Positions 27,101 through 38,216 of a stretch of 64,000 bases of DNA are shown here, piece after piece. Location of the stretch: NCBI RefSeq assembly GCF_021155765.1, contig NC_060107.1, forward strand, positions 7,984,501 to 8,048,500, written 5' to 3'. A program made the position numbers and the translations under genes. Within the stretch, counting starts at the first letter, position 1. Every line of letters starts with the position of its first letter. Source of the DNA: Diprion similis (lineage: Eukaryota > Arthropoda > Insecta > Hymenoptera > Diprionidae). A model generated the notes under the pieces. The model was not told the origin of the DNA. It saw nothing but the letters and a program-made list of their open reading frames with translations, and did not search any database.

Positions 27101-29198
27101 GGAATGGAACAATTTGAATCAAAAAACTAATGGTTCAAAAATTTCCCAGAACAAATCTATCGAACTTTCTTTTTTTTTCCCTTTTATATTTTTCATTTTA
27201 GAGATTTTTGTACATCAATCTTCAGTTGTTTGTCATCCGGAAATTTTAGGCTTTGGCATCTTTCAATCATTACGCCCATGAATTTTGTAGAAGGGAAATT
27301 ACTACTGTAATAATTAAGGAAAATAAATTGATCCCGAGTAACGCTACGAAAGTATGAAATTATGTACTTCGAAATAAATGAGTGGTATTTTTCATACACA
27401 TGCGTACCACATAAATATTTGTTATTATTAAAATTTCATGATCCTTTGAATTTAAGAAATTATCACATGTCATTAATAACTAATCAGTACACACGGAATA
27501 ACAAAAAGTAGTACCTACGAGAAGACATGTAATACTTTTTAGCAAATGTTTCCGCACGAACAAAGTGAATTTTCAAATTAATACAATGAAACAGTGACTA
27601 AGATAGTACTGAAAATAAAGTCAAATAGAATAGAATATGCGAATAAATAAACGGAGAATAATTCAACACATATTATTTCAGTTTGACGAATAAAGAATAT
27701 TATCATACAGTGATTAACAGAGGATAAACACGGGATTATGAAAGTGGATTATTCATTTCTTGCACCTGAATGCAGGGAAGGTCGTTACAATACACTACTG
27801 TCGACAAGATTGAATAATGTCAATTCTGTAACGCCCAAAATTGTTTCAACTTCAATCTACCTTGTAAATTACAAAGCTCAACTTGCATGGTTTTCGATAT
27901 TCATGTAGCAGTATGTAAATATACTATGGAAATACTGTTGTTTCTTGCAACGCAAATTACTTGTAACCCTGCTTATTCATCATTATGTTTTCAACTACAT
28001 TCTGAACACTCATATCGAACTCAGCGTTAATTAATTACGTGTTTGTCAAACTACCAAGAAGAAAGGATAAGATATGCAATTTGTATGTTGACGAAATCAA
28101 AATTGCTGGATCGATATAAAAGAATGTAAATAACAATACCTCTCTACTCACAGTCAATCAAGAAAATCAATGTAACAGATCATTTTCAACATTTGTTTGG
28201 AAAAATGCCGAATTTCTTAAAATTAGTTGGAAACAGCCAATTTGAATAGACTAAATCACTAAATATCCCTTTCAGCAGAAACCGATGACGGAATCAACTA
28301 CAATCAATACAGCAGATTCTTTCAACGTAGCAAGTTGAAGGATTGATCTACATTATTTATCCTAGTACCATGCGATCACTACGGCTCCTATGAATCGAAA
28401 TAATGACATCAATAATCGCATTCTGCCACAGATGTACCAAATCTGAACCTATCTTTGTTTGCTTTTTTCTTTATCTTCCTCTACATCGGCAGCTTAAGAG
28501 ACACAACTTCTAAATTCAATAAAGAATTTCATTTATAAATACCTAAATTCATAGCTGAAGCATATCTGGTGGAAGGGGAATAAAGAAAATGGTAAAATTT
28601 TAAACAAGAGAATTAAGCGATGATCTGACGCAATTATGAACAAGGTGTTTACACGCATTGCATTGTATCAAAATTTACCTTCAATTCCTACAATCAATCT
28701 CACTCTACATATTGAAAGACATGTACACTTTTTGACACAATGTCATATCGAGCAGATGAAATGATAGAAATTTTTTATGAAAGTTTTTGCTTAAATCTGA
28801 GGTATAAAACTTCTCGTATTACCAATTGGGTAATGTTGGAAACTTTTCGTTGAACATTCAAAGAGCGCCTTATAGCTAGAAAATTGAATTACGTTAAAAA
28901 AGTTCGTAAATGTGTTTTCAAATAATGAGAAAAATATAAGTAAAATAGGCGTTGTATATAAAACTTTACATGTAGCACTTACGTTCACTTTTTGTTAGTG
29001 CGAGGAATATTTTGAAAAATTTCCAATAAAAATTCAAATTCATTCGTTGAAACGGTTTTTTTAGCGATTCCCTTTCCTCCCATCTCTGTTCATATAGACA
29101 GCTACTTAAAAATCTTTCAATATTTACAGTAATATTTACCTAGATTCGTCGCAATACTCGAGAATTTCAAGTTCTCACACACATTTTTCGTGAAGACA
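23612..29198. other. AT-rich convergent intergenic DNA and 3' UTRs
   Basis: This lies between the 3' ends of the meteorin gene (+) and TEX2 (-). No coding exon or structured RNA is supported. An AATAAA at 24179-24184, after an A-rich run, is a candidate poly(A) signal for the meteorin gene. Several TTTATT words could serve the TEX2 3' UTR, but I cannot choose among them. Confidence 0.6.
24179..24184 (+). terminator. Candidate polyadenylation signal of the meteorin gene
   Basis: AATAAA lies about 570 nt after the stop codon at 23609-23611, in AT-rich sequence typical of an insect 3' UTR. Other cleavage sites are possible. Confidence 0.3.
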
Positions 29199-32100
29199 TT
29201 AGGAGACATACGGATAATTGGGACACAGAGATATCACTAAGTCATCCATATTAGGAAGGACTACCAGCTTCTCAAATTCCCTCAGTAATTTGTTCTCAAT
29301 AAGACTTGTTATGTAAGTTAGATTGACTGGCTTTTCACCTAACGCTGGTTTTGCAGTTAAACTTATTTTTGGAACTGTTTTAAAGCCATACCATAATCTG
29401 TCCGAAGGTGGCGGTGGTATATTCAAAACGAGGCATCCCTCTATACTGGACACTGTGACCATCAGTCGAATCTCTTTATTAGAAAATCCCTCCATTGCAC
29501 GTCGTATATAGCGTATCTCTGTTGCCTGTAACAGACACATGCGACGCATAAGTACCGAATAAAATTTTATGATCAACTTATCAACCATCCAGCATCAAAC
29601 ACATTATTTATCACAATTTGTAAACCAATATCGTCAACTCACATGCTGAAAATATTTGTTGGCGGCTAGTTTATCCACCATATTCAGGAACCTTCTACCG
29701 GACGATTGAGGTGGCCTGTAATTTCATAATAATAAAATGAAATCCAAATAACAATAAGGTAACGTCTTTAGTGATCATAAATAAATGTTCAACTAACGTT
29801 GAATCTCGAGATGTGTTGGGCACAGTGACATGTGTATTATCTTCTTCTTCGGTAGATGTCTCTGGGCTATCTTCTACGTCACTATCAAACATGGGAGATC
29901 GAGCTGGTTTCAACTTATCGGTTCCTGGCAGGTCGCTGGCGTTACTAGAAATCGAACCTGCTCTTGTGAGTTTCATGAGATTGACCTTCGTCTCAGTTGT
30001 CATCGTAAGACACCCTTCGTAAGATATATCTAGATCAAGCCAAAGACCGCGTTGATCAAGCACGGGCTGAGAAGCTTTGTGTATCACAGGTGCGCCCTGG
30101 CCTATTACCAACTCTGACACGAGAAGACTTTCCATGAAGTAGGGCAGTTTTATGTTTGACATTTTACGCTGAATTTTATCTTGAATCAAACTTATAGTTT
30201 CTGGACATTTGTGCATATCATAGAGGATTCTACCAACGAGAGCATTCATCCAAATCACATTACTCTTCTCTCGATTCTCAGAATCAGATGTCGCATTAGT
30301 GGTCATCTAAAATAGAATGGAAACACTTATATATGAAGTCACGAATACATGGAATGTGGCTGAAAAAAAATGAAAATCTATCATATTCTTCTTACCTCTG
30401 TGTACATTGCCATGTAAGCATTGTAACTCAGTTCGTGAGGAATTTCTGAAGATCCAACTGTAGTGACAGAATTTTTACTCTCATTGTTGCCTTGTACAGT
30501 CGGCGATGTTGTTGCCAGGATTATCTCATTTATAGAGCTGAGCGACCCACGCTTGTTAGCTGTGTTGACAGCATCGTTGAGTCGTCTAAACCTGTTGACA
30601 ATGCAGTAACAACCCGTTGTAATATTCTGCAACTACTGTTATAACATACCACAAGGCAAGTTGAAATGTTAAACAAATAAATGATATAAAGAATAAAAAC
30701 ATTACATCGAATGATGCACATGTCGATAAAAGGTAGGTAAATAAAACGGACTAATTATTAGGGATTGACGAGAGTTACCAATCTTCCTTCTGTCTGTCTG
30801 TTCTTGCAAAAATGTACATCTTTGATCTCTGACCACTCTCGTCGGTGCAATCTTCAAAACCATCTTTAGCTTCTTTTGAATCCTTAGACAGATCTTCGTC
30901 AGTCTCATCTTCTTCGTGAATAGTGCCATCTTCATCAACGCCAATTTTTTGAAGGATTTCATCCTCAGATGTCTCATTTAAAGAAGAACTCTCGATCAAA
31001 GCATCCTTACTGAATGTTATACAGATTGGATACTTTTTACTCCACCTCCTGCAACAGCAAAACATCATATTTCTAATTCTAAGCTGCAAGGAAAAGACGA
31101 AATAATGTAAATTAGAGGATTCACATTAAAAATTAAACAATACCAGGGGTTATGACATAGGCACAGCTGTGATAAGTTACCTTCTTCTTATCAGCCCCTC
31201 CGGAAGTAATTTAATTGTGGCATCAGCAAGCGTGTAGACTTTCTTCCAAATGTATCTAACTTTCTGTTTTGGCTCGTCCCAAACTTCACGCTTTGGTATT
31301 CGCGTCTTAGTTTCCATCACCTTTAAGCTGCCCCCTTCCAATCTGAAGTAAACAGAAACTGTTCGAGCAACATGATAATTGTCGGGATCGTAGCTGTATG
31401 GCAGCTGATTTAGCCACCCTTCAAATCGATCCACAACGACATGCTCCTCCACCGCAGGTATTTCCAAAACAGAGACCTGCTCTTCGCCGCTTCTAACGTC
31501 TTCGATCTTCTGAGGTGTCATTAAAGTCTGAGTTACTAGACCTAACACTCTTTGAATCGTGATTGTAACAAATATTCCAGCAATGAGACCAACAATGTAC
31601 TCAGGTAAAGGAATAACGTGATACGCGCCCAGAAGTATTATTGGAAGGCTGATAAGCTGGTAAATTATCTTCTTAAACAGTTGAGTCAACGCAGGTTCGG
31701 ACTTTACTCGTTGTGGAATAAGCTTTTCAATAGCATTCAAAGGTAGTCTGATCAGAGGTGTTTGTAATTTTTTACAACCATCCGAGCTTCCCAGAGCTTG
31801 TAAATTTTTGTCATCCAAATTAGATTTTGACAACGAATCATCCTCGGCAAGCTCCGCAGCCTCTATTCCACTCTCAACACTATCCTCTTCAGAATTTTTT
31901 GTCTTCAGGCCAGTCTTAATGTTATAAAATCCAGTGAATCTGGCAGAGCGATTCTTAGAAAATTTTATAGGGGACGAAGGCTCCAGTTCCTGTTGTTCGG
32001 AAAGATTATCTTCAGTCGGGGTGATATCAGCCAAGTCTTCGGAATCACTGACACTAGAATTATCTTTGCTTCTGCGTTTTTTCTTTTTCCTCTCACTTTT

Positions 32101-32704
32101 AATCTCCGAAATTTTTTCCTCAAAAGTTTTTGTTATCTTCCCCTTGATTTCAGATAACATCTTCCATGGATCTGTGGGTGGCGTGCCTTCCGACAAATTT
32201 CCATCGACGCTCGCCGATCGCCTGCCCAGACTAGTGCCCTCTCCCAATTCATCCTCAGATCTGTTCCGACTAGTTTTACATGGACTAGATTTTGTCGACG
32301 GATGCTCAGACTCCGGAGTGTATAACTCTTCGTCGTCTGTGCTTGGGTAAAGCTCCTCAAGTTCATCGTCACTGGCATGATACCGGATCACCGGCACAGA
32401 GGTCATTATCGGTTTACCTGTTGCAACAAAAAAAATTAGATACCATATCGTCGTCACTCTATTAGCACAGATTATAATTGCTGCGTTACTTCACAGATGG
32501 AATAAATATGTAAAAGCTGGATTGTGAAAAATAAAAAGCAGATTGCTGGCCGTGCGAGGAATGAAATACCAAAGATTTGATAAGCATTGCGAGAGAAAAC
32601 AGAGAGCAAAATAGAAACTGCTATCAACAGGCAAATAAACATTGAATCTCACCCTTCAGCATACCCAGGGTAACCTTTCCAGGGGTAGTCGGTTTGGAGC
32701 TCAT
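29199..32704 (-). CDS. TEX2: TEX2-like SMP-domain lipid-transfer protein of the ER
   Basis: Minus-strand exons in gene order are 32704-32653, 32417-31181, 31048-30779, 30591-30396, 30306-29798, 29715-29643 and 29525-29199: 2664 nt, 887 aa, with phases consistent at every GT-AG join. Residues 1-265 are acidic, Ser-rich and disordered, with a Lys/Arg block (ERKKKKRRSKD). Residues about 272-310 hold a hydrophobic ER-membrane segment (LISLPIILLGAYHVIPLPEY, then IVGLIAGIF). Next is a PH-like region (DPDNYHVARTVSVYFRLEGG; RWSKKYPICITF; KMYIFARTDRQKEDW). The SMP domain begins at about residue 602 (VIWMNALVGRILYD, KLPYFMESLLVSELVIGQGA, GLWLDLDISYEGCLTM), is split by an acidic insert, and resumes with the NIPPPPSDRLWYGF and LPNMDDLVISL motifs. 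TEX2 and yeast Nvj2 act at ER contact sites in lipid transfer. The protein is shorter than human TEX2 (about 1130 aa), mostly at the N-terminus. Confidence 0.95.
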
Positions 32705-33404
32705 TTTTCCACAATTACTAAACAGCGATGAGACAATAGTTGTAAAACTAGAAACAGGCGAACGGTTCCGTAGCAAGCCCAAGAATCCCGATTTTATCGT
32801 CTTTTCTATTTACTTATGACCTGTCAGATAGAAGTATCGCGGGCAACTGCAATGAACTTTAAAACTGGCTCCAACATGATCGCGGTAAACAAGTGTTAGT
32901 AATCGAAAACTTTGACGAGAGACTATAGCGACGCAGTATTTACGAGGTGCGTACTTTGTCGCACCAGTGGATTTTTAGACTTCACATTCACAAGCGCGAA
33001 CAGCTTGTGATTCCCAGCTACGCACAGCCGACTATTTCTTGTTATAGATATGACAGTCTGGTAATATAAGAGCACGCATTCCTACCCGTTGGGCATATTT
33101 ATTCGCCAAACGTAAAACAGAGTCATGCTATTAGTTACACCTACAATTACGCAAAGTTTGGTCGGAATCCACCGCGCGGTTAGTAGTTACCTTTATGAGA
33201 AAAATAATCAATTACTTCGCGATATAGCGCAGATTCAGATCATATCTGTTTACCACCGCACATCGCCGCACGACATACACATGTCACACGTCGGAATGAC
33301 GAAGCTTGAACACTTGGTCATTTAAATCGATTATCGAATGACAAACATGGCCTCTCGATTTTAGCCTCACTTCATAGCTAGACAGCGACGCCGGATTAAC
33401 GAAA
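32705..33404. promoter_or_regulatory. Divergent (bidirectional) promoter between TEX2 and SF3B4
   Basis: The two start codons lie 700 bp apart in head-to-head orientation, so both promoters and both 5' UTRs must fit here. No TATA box is obvious near the SF3B4 end. A TCGATTATCGA motif near 33327-33338 resembles the insect DRE core (TATCGATA), found at housekeeping promoters. No credible coding sequence lies in the gap. Confidence 0.6.
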
Positions 33405-35179
33405 ATGGCGGCCGGTCCGATCGCCGAAAGAAATCAAGGTAATTCATAAAGTTTACAGAAATTATTGAAGATTAACAAGTACTGTTTCGTCTTCAAAGAC
33501 ATATTTCTTGTATATCACAAACATCGCGGATAATTTTTTAATTCCGTATCTTTAACTCAATATTTTCAGTTATGAACCATGTACGATTTAGGTTATGTTA
33601 GGTTATGTTATCTTGAAGCTAGAAGTACTTTTGAAAGAACGTTGCAGTTTCTGGCTCTGTATTCATAATTTTTACTCCATTGTCGCGCATAATTATTTCT
33701 TGAGTCAACTGTGATTAGTAATTAATATGAATATGATGTATTTCCAGATGCTACAATCTATGTTGGTGGTCTTGATGACAAAGTTACAGAGTCTCTCATG
33801 TGGGAGCTCTTCGTGCAGTCTGGGCCTGTCGGTAAGAAAAGTTTGCTATTGTGTTTTTCTTCCATTAAATTATAAGGAAAACCAAAATTATTTGCATTAA
33901 AATATGTATTACGCTGTATGCTTACTTGTTCAAAACTAACTTTTCCTTTCAGTTAACGTTCACATGCCAAAAGATAGAGTAACTCAGATGCACCAGGGAT
34001 ATGGATTTGTCGAATTTATGGGAGAGGAAGATGCAGATTATGCGATTAAAATTATGAACATGATCAAGCTGTATGGGAAACCAATCAGAGTAAACAAAGC
34101 TAGCGCCCACCAGAAGAATTTGGACGTAGGAGCAAACATATTTATTGGAAACTTGGATCCAGAAGTAGACGAAAAACTACTCTACGATACGTTCAGTGCA
34201 TTTGGTGTTATTCTCCAAACACCTAAGGTAGATTAAGTCACTTTCAATTATCAGTAATTAAGCAGTTGCGTCCCATCCATGAAAAAGAAACGTGAATAAT
34301 TAACGCTCTGTATTACTCGAATTTCAGATAATGCGAGATCCAGAAACAGGAAACTCGAAGGGATTTGCCTTCATAAATTTCGCATCATTCGACGCATCAG
34401 ACGCTAGCATTGAGGCAATGAACGGTCAGTACCTGTGCAACCGTCCAATCTCTGTGTCCTACGCCTTTAAGCGAGATGCGAAGGGCGAGCGTCACGGAAG
34501 CGCCGCAGAGCGTCTACTCGCAGCTCAAAATCCGCTGAGCCAAGCAGACAGACCGCATCAATTGTTCGCGGATGCACCGCCTCTCAACCCAGTGACTCAG
34601 GCTCAGAACCCCAACATGCCTCCGCACCAAGTTCAGCACCATCCGCATCATCCTCATCACGGAATGATGCACCATCATCACGGAATGGTCGTTCCTCCCC
34701 CGCCGCCTCCTTCGACTCCTGGGCCACCGATGGGACACCACCATCACCCCCCTCCGCCTCCAGTCCCTCCTCCACCATCAGGAGGATTTCCTCCATCCAA
34801 TATTCCGCCTCCTCCGCTGCCACCGATGTCAGGGATGCACCAATCGCATCCCCCTCTTCCCCCGGGTATGCCGCCTCCTCTGCCTCCCATGCCTGTGCCG
34901 AACTCTCAACAGCAGCAAGCTGCTCGCATGATGCCGCCTCCGCCACACTGGGGACCGCAGGGCCAGTTTCCTCCTCCGCCTCCACCAGGCGGTGCTGGTG
35001 GACCACAGTATGGACAGTTTCAACCGCCACCTAGACCTCCTCCAGGGTGGCGCCATCCACCACCTCCGCCTGCTTCACAAGGGGGGCCTCCTCCCCCTCC
35101 GCCGCCGCAATTCAGGCCCCCATTTCCGCCGAGAGGCCCACCACCTCCACCACCTCCACATGAAACGGGACAGTATTGA
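33405..35179 (+). CDS. SF3B4: Splicing factor 3B subunit 4 (SF3b49)
   Basis: The model joins 33405-33438, 33748-33831, 33953-34227 and 34328-35179 (1245 nt, 414 aa; the human protein is 424 aa). The protein starts [23 protein letters not shown]1 spans residues about 15-90, with RNP2 IYVGGL and RNP1 [11 protein letters not shown]2 spans about 102-178, with RNP2 IFIGNL and RNP1 SKGFAFINF. After [20 protein letters not shown] comes a long Pro/His/Gly-rich tail with polyproline runs and MPPP repeats, ending in [10 protein letters not shown]3B4 is part of SF3b in the U2 snRNP; its first RRM binds SF3B2 (SAP145) and it contacts pre-mRNA near the branch site. The first exon is only 34 coding nt, and the ATG sits in a strong context (GAAAATGGCG). 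No defects are seen. Confidence 0.98.
33593..33610. repeat. TTAGGTTATGTTAGGTTATG word in SF3B4 intron 1
   Basis: A short duplicated TTAGGTTATG motif, related to the AACCTAACCT-type words common near insect genes. A similar TTAGGTTAGG occurs near 3717. It is too short to be telomeric DNA. Confidence 0.5.
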
Positions 35180-35207
35180 TTTGGGACTTATAAATTGAAT
35201 GTTTTGT

Positions 35208-35213
35208 AATAAA
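35208..35213 (+). terminator. Polyadenylation signal AATAAA of SF3B4
   Basis: AATAAA lies about 30 nt after the stop codon, implying a very short 3' UTR. Confidence 0.7.
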
Positions 35214-36254
35214 TGATTGACTTGATTGAATACAATGTAAATCTGTCTTTTAATCATATATTCGCTAGATCAAGAGAAAAGAAGTACTGTTGCATCGTCG
35301 TGCCGCATTAGAAATTCAAGGTTTTTGACCTTTTTCCTAAAATCTATGACTTCGGTGAGATGTCACAACGCTTTGCAAGATTTTATTTAGTTTTTTGTTT
35401 GAGATCGGTAAATTAATTTCGGTAAACACGATACTGAACACGGAGAATGGAGAACTCGAAAATCCCAATTTACTTCACACCTTCATCCATTATTATTCGT
35501 GAGAATCGTAGAAGTTTCAATTGTGTAACATTGCTCGTTTGTAATAAGTGCTTTAAATGCGCTACAGTCAGCTCGAACTATCTTAGCACCCTGGTACGGT
35601 CAGTTGGTCAGTATCGACCGCACGTACCTGGCGTAAATTGTATACGAGGGACATTCGTCGCATCGATTATTTCGCATTTGTGCCGTCTAGACTGCCATCG
35701 TAGCCATGTCCCTTTCCGCGACGTAAACTTGATTCGTAATTCGTATGTTTAAAATGTATTCGGTTTTACGAGGCACGTGGTAAACGATCGTTTCATCCGT
35801 TGCACATCAAGTCTGAGCAAAATAATCATCTTCTTGTGATAGAACCCTTAACAATGAATAGATTACCACTGTTTAAAGCGCGTTATTCAAGTTTAAACAC
35901 CCCAGTTAAACCCGACAAACTCCCATAAAATCAGCAGCCATCAATCGCACAGTGATAACTGTTGTTAATCACGAGACTTTTGTTACATGTAAAACAAAAT
36001 GCACAATGATTCAAACTTTTACTAATGCATCGCGGTTCAAATTTATCGAGCAACAGGATCGTTTCTTGTAATGGGAATATGTTTTTACAGTGGCAAGTGA
36101 AGTATACGGATGTCCTTAGTTATCACTGTGTAAACGACTCAGTGGGTATAATAATTTGTGGCTAATTTTTAAATTCTTTTTGAGTAATTAAACGACCGTA
36201 TCAATGATGCTCAAACGTGTCTGAAGTAAGCAGAGGGAAAAGTGAGTCTGTACA

Positions 36255-37648
36255 ATGGCGCGTCCGATATACGAATGCAATTTCGGACTGCGTAACGAGA
36301 ATTACACAGCTAGTGGTCCGATATTTTGTACGATCAACAAGCAATACTGCTGCAACTCACAATGCTGCCTTGTACAGCGAAGACCGACTCGCCAGCTTTG
36401 GGAAGCCTGGTACTTTTGGCTCGGACTCGCTTTGCTCGCTCTATTTCTGCTCACATCGGTAAGTTAATGCTTATTTTGCACAACGAATCGCCGTCGATGA
36501 CGATTGTAAAACTTATTATTCATTTCACAAACATCGGAGAGTCAGCGATTTTCATATTGGAAGGTTTTGAAAAATTCCACGCCAAAATTACAAACTCGTT
36601 TGAACATTGAAAGATTTTTCGAGATGATGTTAAACCGATAAATTCAAGCCGCGTGACAAATACTAGAAAAATTTATTCAATCAATAACCACATGAATTAT
36701 CAATTTTTATCGATCGGAGTTAGAATAATCGTTATTTTCTTCTGACCAGAAGTTCAAATGGGAGTTTAAGCCTTTTAACAGGCAAATTCTATCATTCCAA
36801 ACATATTCCATCCAAAACGGTTAATTACGTTTCTCATCTCAGCTCGGTCAGTGATATTGAGGCGTTAAAGCGAGCTTACCTCTCAGCCGGGTTTTCTGTC
36901 GGAATAGAAAGCTAGAAACGTCAATTATATTACTTTATTACACATGGCTTGTGCACTGCACATGAATGACCCATGCTGGGCGCGTAGCAGGGCGCCAGCA
37001 ATTAAACGGGCGTCTTAGTTGCGCCGGAAGTTGAAAGTATCTCTTTACCTCTTGTATTTTACTACCGTAGGTATATACGTACATACATATGTACATACAT
37101 AACACACCGTGTCTCGCTACACGGATAAACAAGCACCGGATCCCTGTAAAACGTACATCGAATTGCTAGCCGATTAATAATTGTTACAGGTAAGCAGCTA
37201 CCTCGTCAGCAGCTGCAGGCACAATCTTCACGCGGCTCCGTTCGGCTTCAGTAATCAAAGATCTCTGTCGAGAGACGGACAAAACGGCGCCAACAGTCCA
37301 AATCAGATATCCGTCAACGTGATCGCAACACCCGAGACCCTTTCCCCCCATAGAAAAATGGTTCTAGTCGCACCGCGGGCGAGTCTTACACACATGAGTA
37401 AGTTGGTTTCGTACACTGAGATTATTCTGTTTAAATCGCTGTTCAACGCCGGTAGATAGGCAACCAAATTTGCGTCTTGAATATGTGGCGATGCAAAATG
37501 TTTGGTTGCCGATCTGCCGGCGTTGAACGGGAAAATTTGTAGAAAACTGTCAATACATTTAAAAAGATACTATTTATACTCCATCAAAAAAATTGAATGA
37601 ATTACAGCTAACGATCTGTTTGCCTCAAAAACGCATCCTTATTTTTAA
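36255..37648 (+). CDS. Small VOPP1/WBP1-type cysteine-rich transmembrane protein
   Basis: Exons 36255-36458 and 37190-37397 join in phase 0. A short terminal exon follows in phase 1, most simply 37608-37648 (ending THPYF, 150 aa in total), or alternatively 37814-37830 (ending TPVVA, 142 aa). The protein starts MARPIYECNFGLRNENYTAS with an NYT glycosylation site. It continues FCTINKQYCCNSQCCL and QLWEAWYFW, then a hydrophobic helix (LGLALLALFLLTSVSSYLV). The C...CC.S.CC...LW.WYFW pattern followed by one membrane span is that of VOPP1 and WBP1-family proteins, type I proteins of late endosomes and lysosomes. The cytosolic tail is polar and lacks the PPxY motifs of vertebrate members. I see no clear cleavable signal peptide. 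The first two exons are well supported; the last is uncertain. Confidence 0.7.
37441..37528 (+). ncRNA. miRNA-precursor-like hairpin (candidate)
   Basis: The sequence folds into one long stem. The 5' arm 37441-37476 (GTTCAACGCCGGTAGATAGG...) pairs with the 3' arm 37490-37528 (...CGATCTGCCGGCGTTGAAC). There is one A-G mismatch, two G-U pairs and one 3-nt bulge, with a terminal loop of 13 nt. Arm length, loop size and imperfections are those of an animal pre-miRNA. It lies about 43 nt after the second exon of the VOPP1-like gene, in its sense orientation, so it may be intronic. I do not recognise a known miRNA seed. A small inverted repeat of other origin is the main alternative. Confidence 0.35.
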
Positions 37649-37652
37649 AGAA

Positions 37653-37658
37653 AATAAA
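37653..37658 (+). terminator. Possible polyadenylation signal AATAAA of the VOPP1-like gene
   Basis: It lies just after the preferred stop codon (37646-37648). Further AATAAA words occur near 37673 and 38262, so the 3' end could be later. Confidence 0.3.
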
Positions 37659-38156
37659 ATTCCTCCAGTCAAAATAAATTCAGTTTCAAGTTGTTTATAT
37701 CCATCAGTATGCGCATACGAATGCAGAGTACCTATAATATTTCTACACGGCAGATCGAAATATGTTTCACATGTGAGAAAAGAAATTTATAAAACATATG
37801 GAAATTCTTTTAGCGCCAGTCGTCGCCTGAGTTCTTCGCGTGGAGGAATGGCAGCTATACATACATACTATATGGTATAAGCAAATGACATTTTTGTTGC
37901 ACTTATCGCGCTCTCCCAAAATCAATTACAAATTTATACTGCAATTACATCTGTATACACGAGTCCTTGCAGCGCACTCGAGGTGAAGAGAATGACAGAT
38001 TTATTACAGCTGCTGAAGTAGTAACGCAGTTTTTCTTCAATCACATCTACTGCCTACTACTCAATCTATTATTATACACTATCTCTCCGTCCATGCGAAA
38101 CGAAGGTATGTTCATTATTGCATCACAGTGTGTAGTAGACAAGGAATAGTAAATGT

Positions 38157-38162
38157 GCGTGC

Positions 38163-38212
<50 letters not shown>
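38157..38212. repeat. Compound (GC)n(GT)n microsatellite
   Basis: About ten GC units run directly into about 18 GT units. Alternating purine-pyrimidine over more than 50 bp is a typical Z-DNA-prone sequence. Confidence 0.95.

Positions 38213-38216
<4 letters not shown>

Noticed and set aside
34514..35056. Minus-strand frames opposite the SF3B4 tail
   Set aside because: Shadows of the proline-codon-rich last exon.
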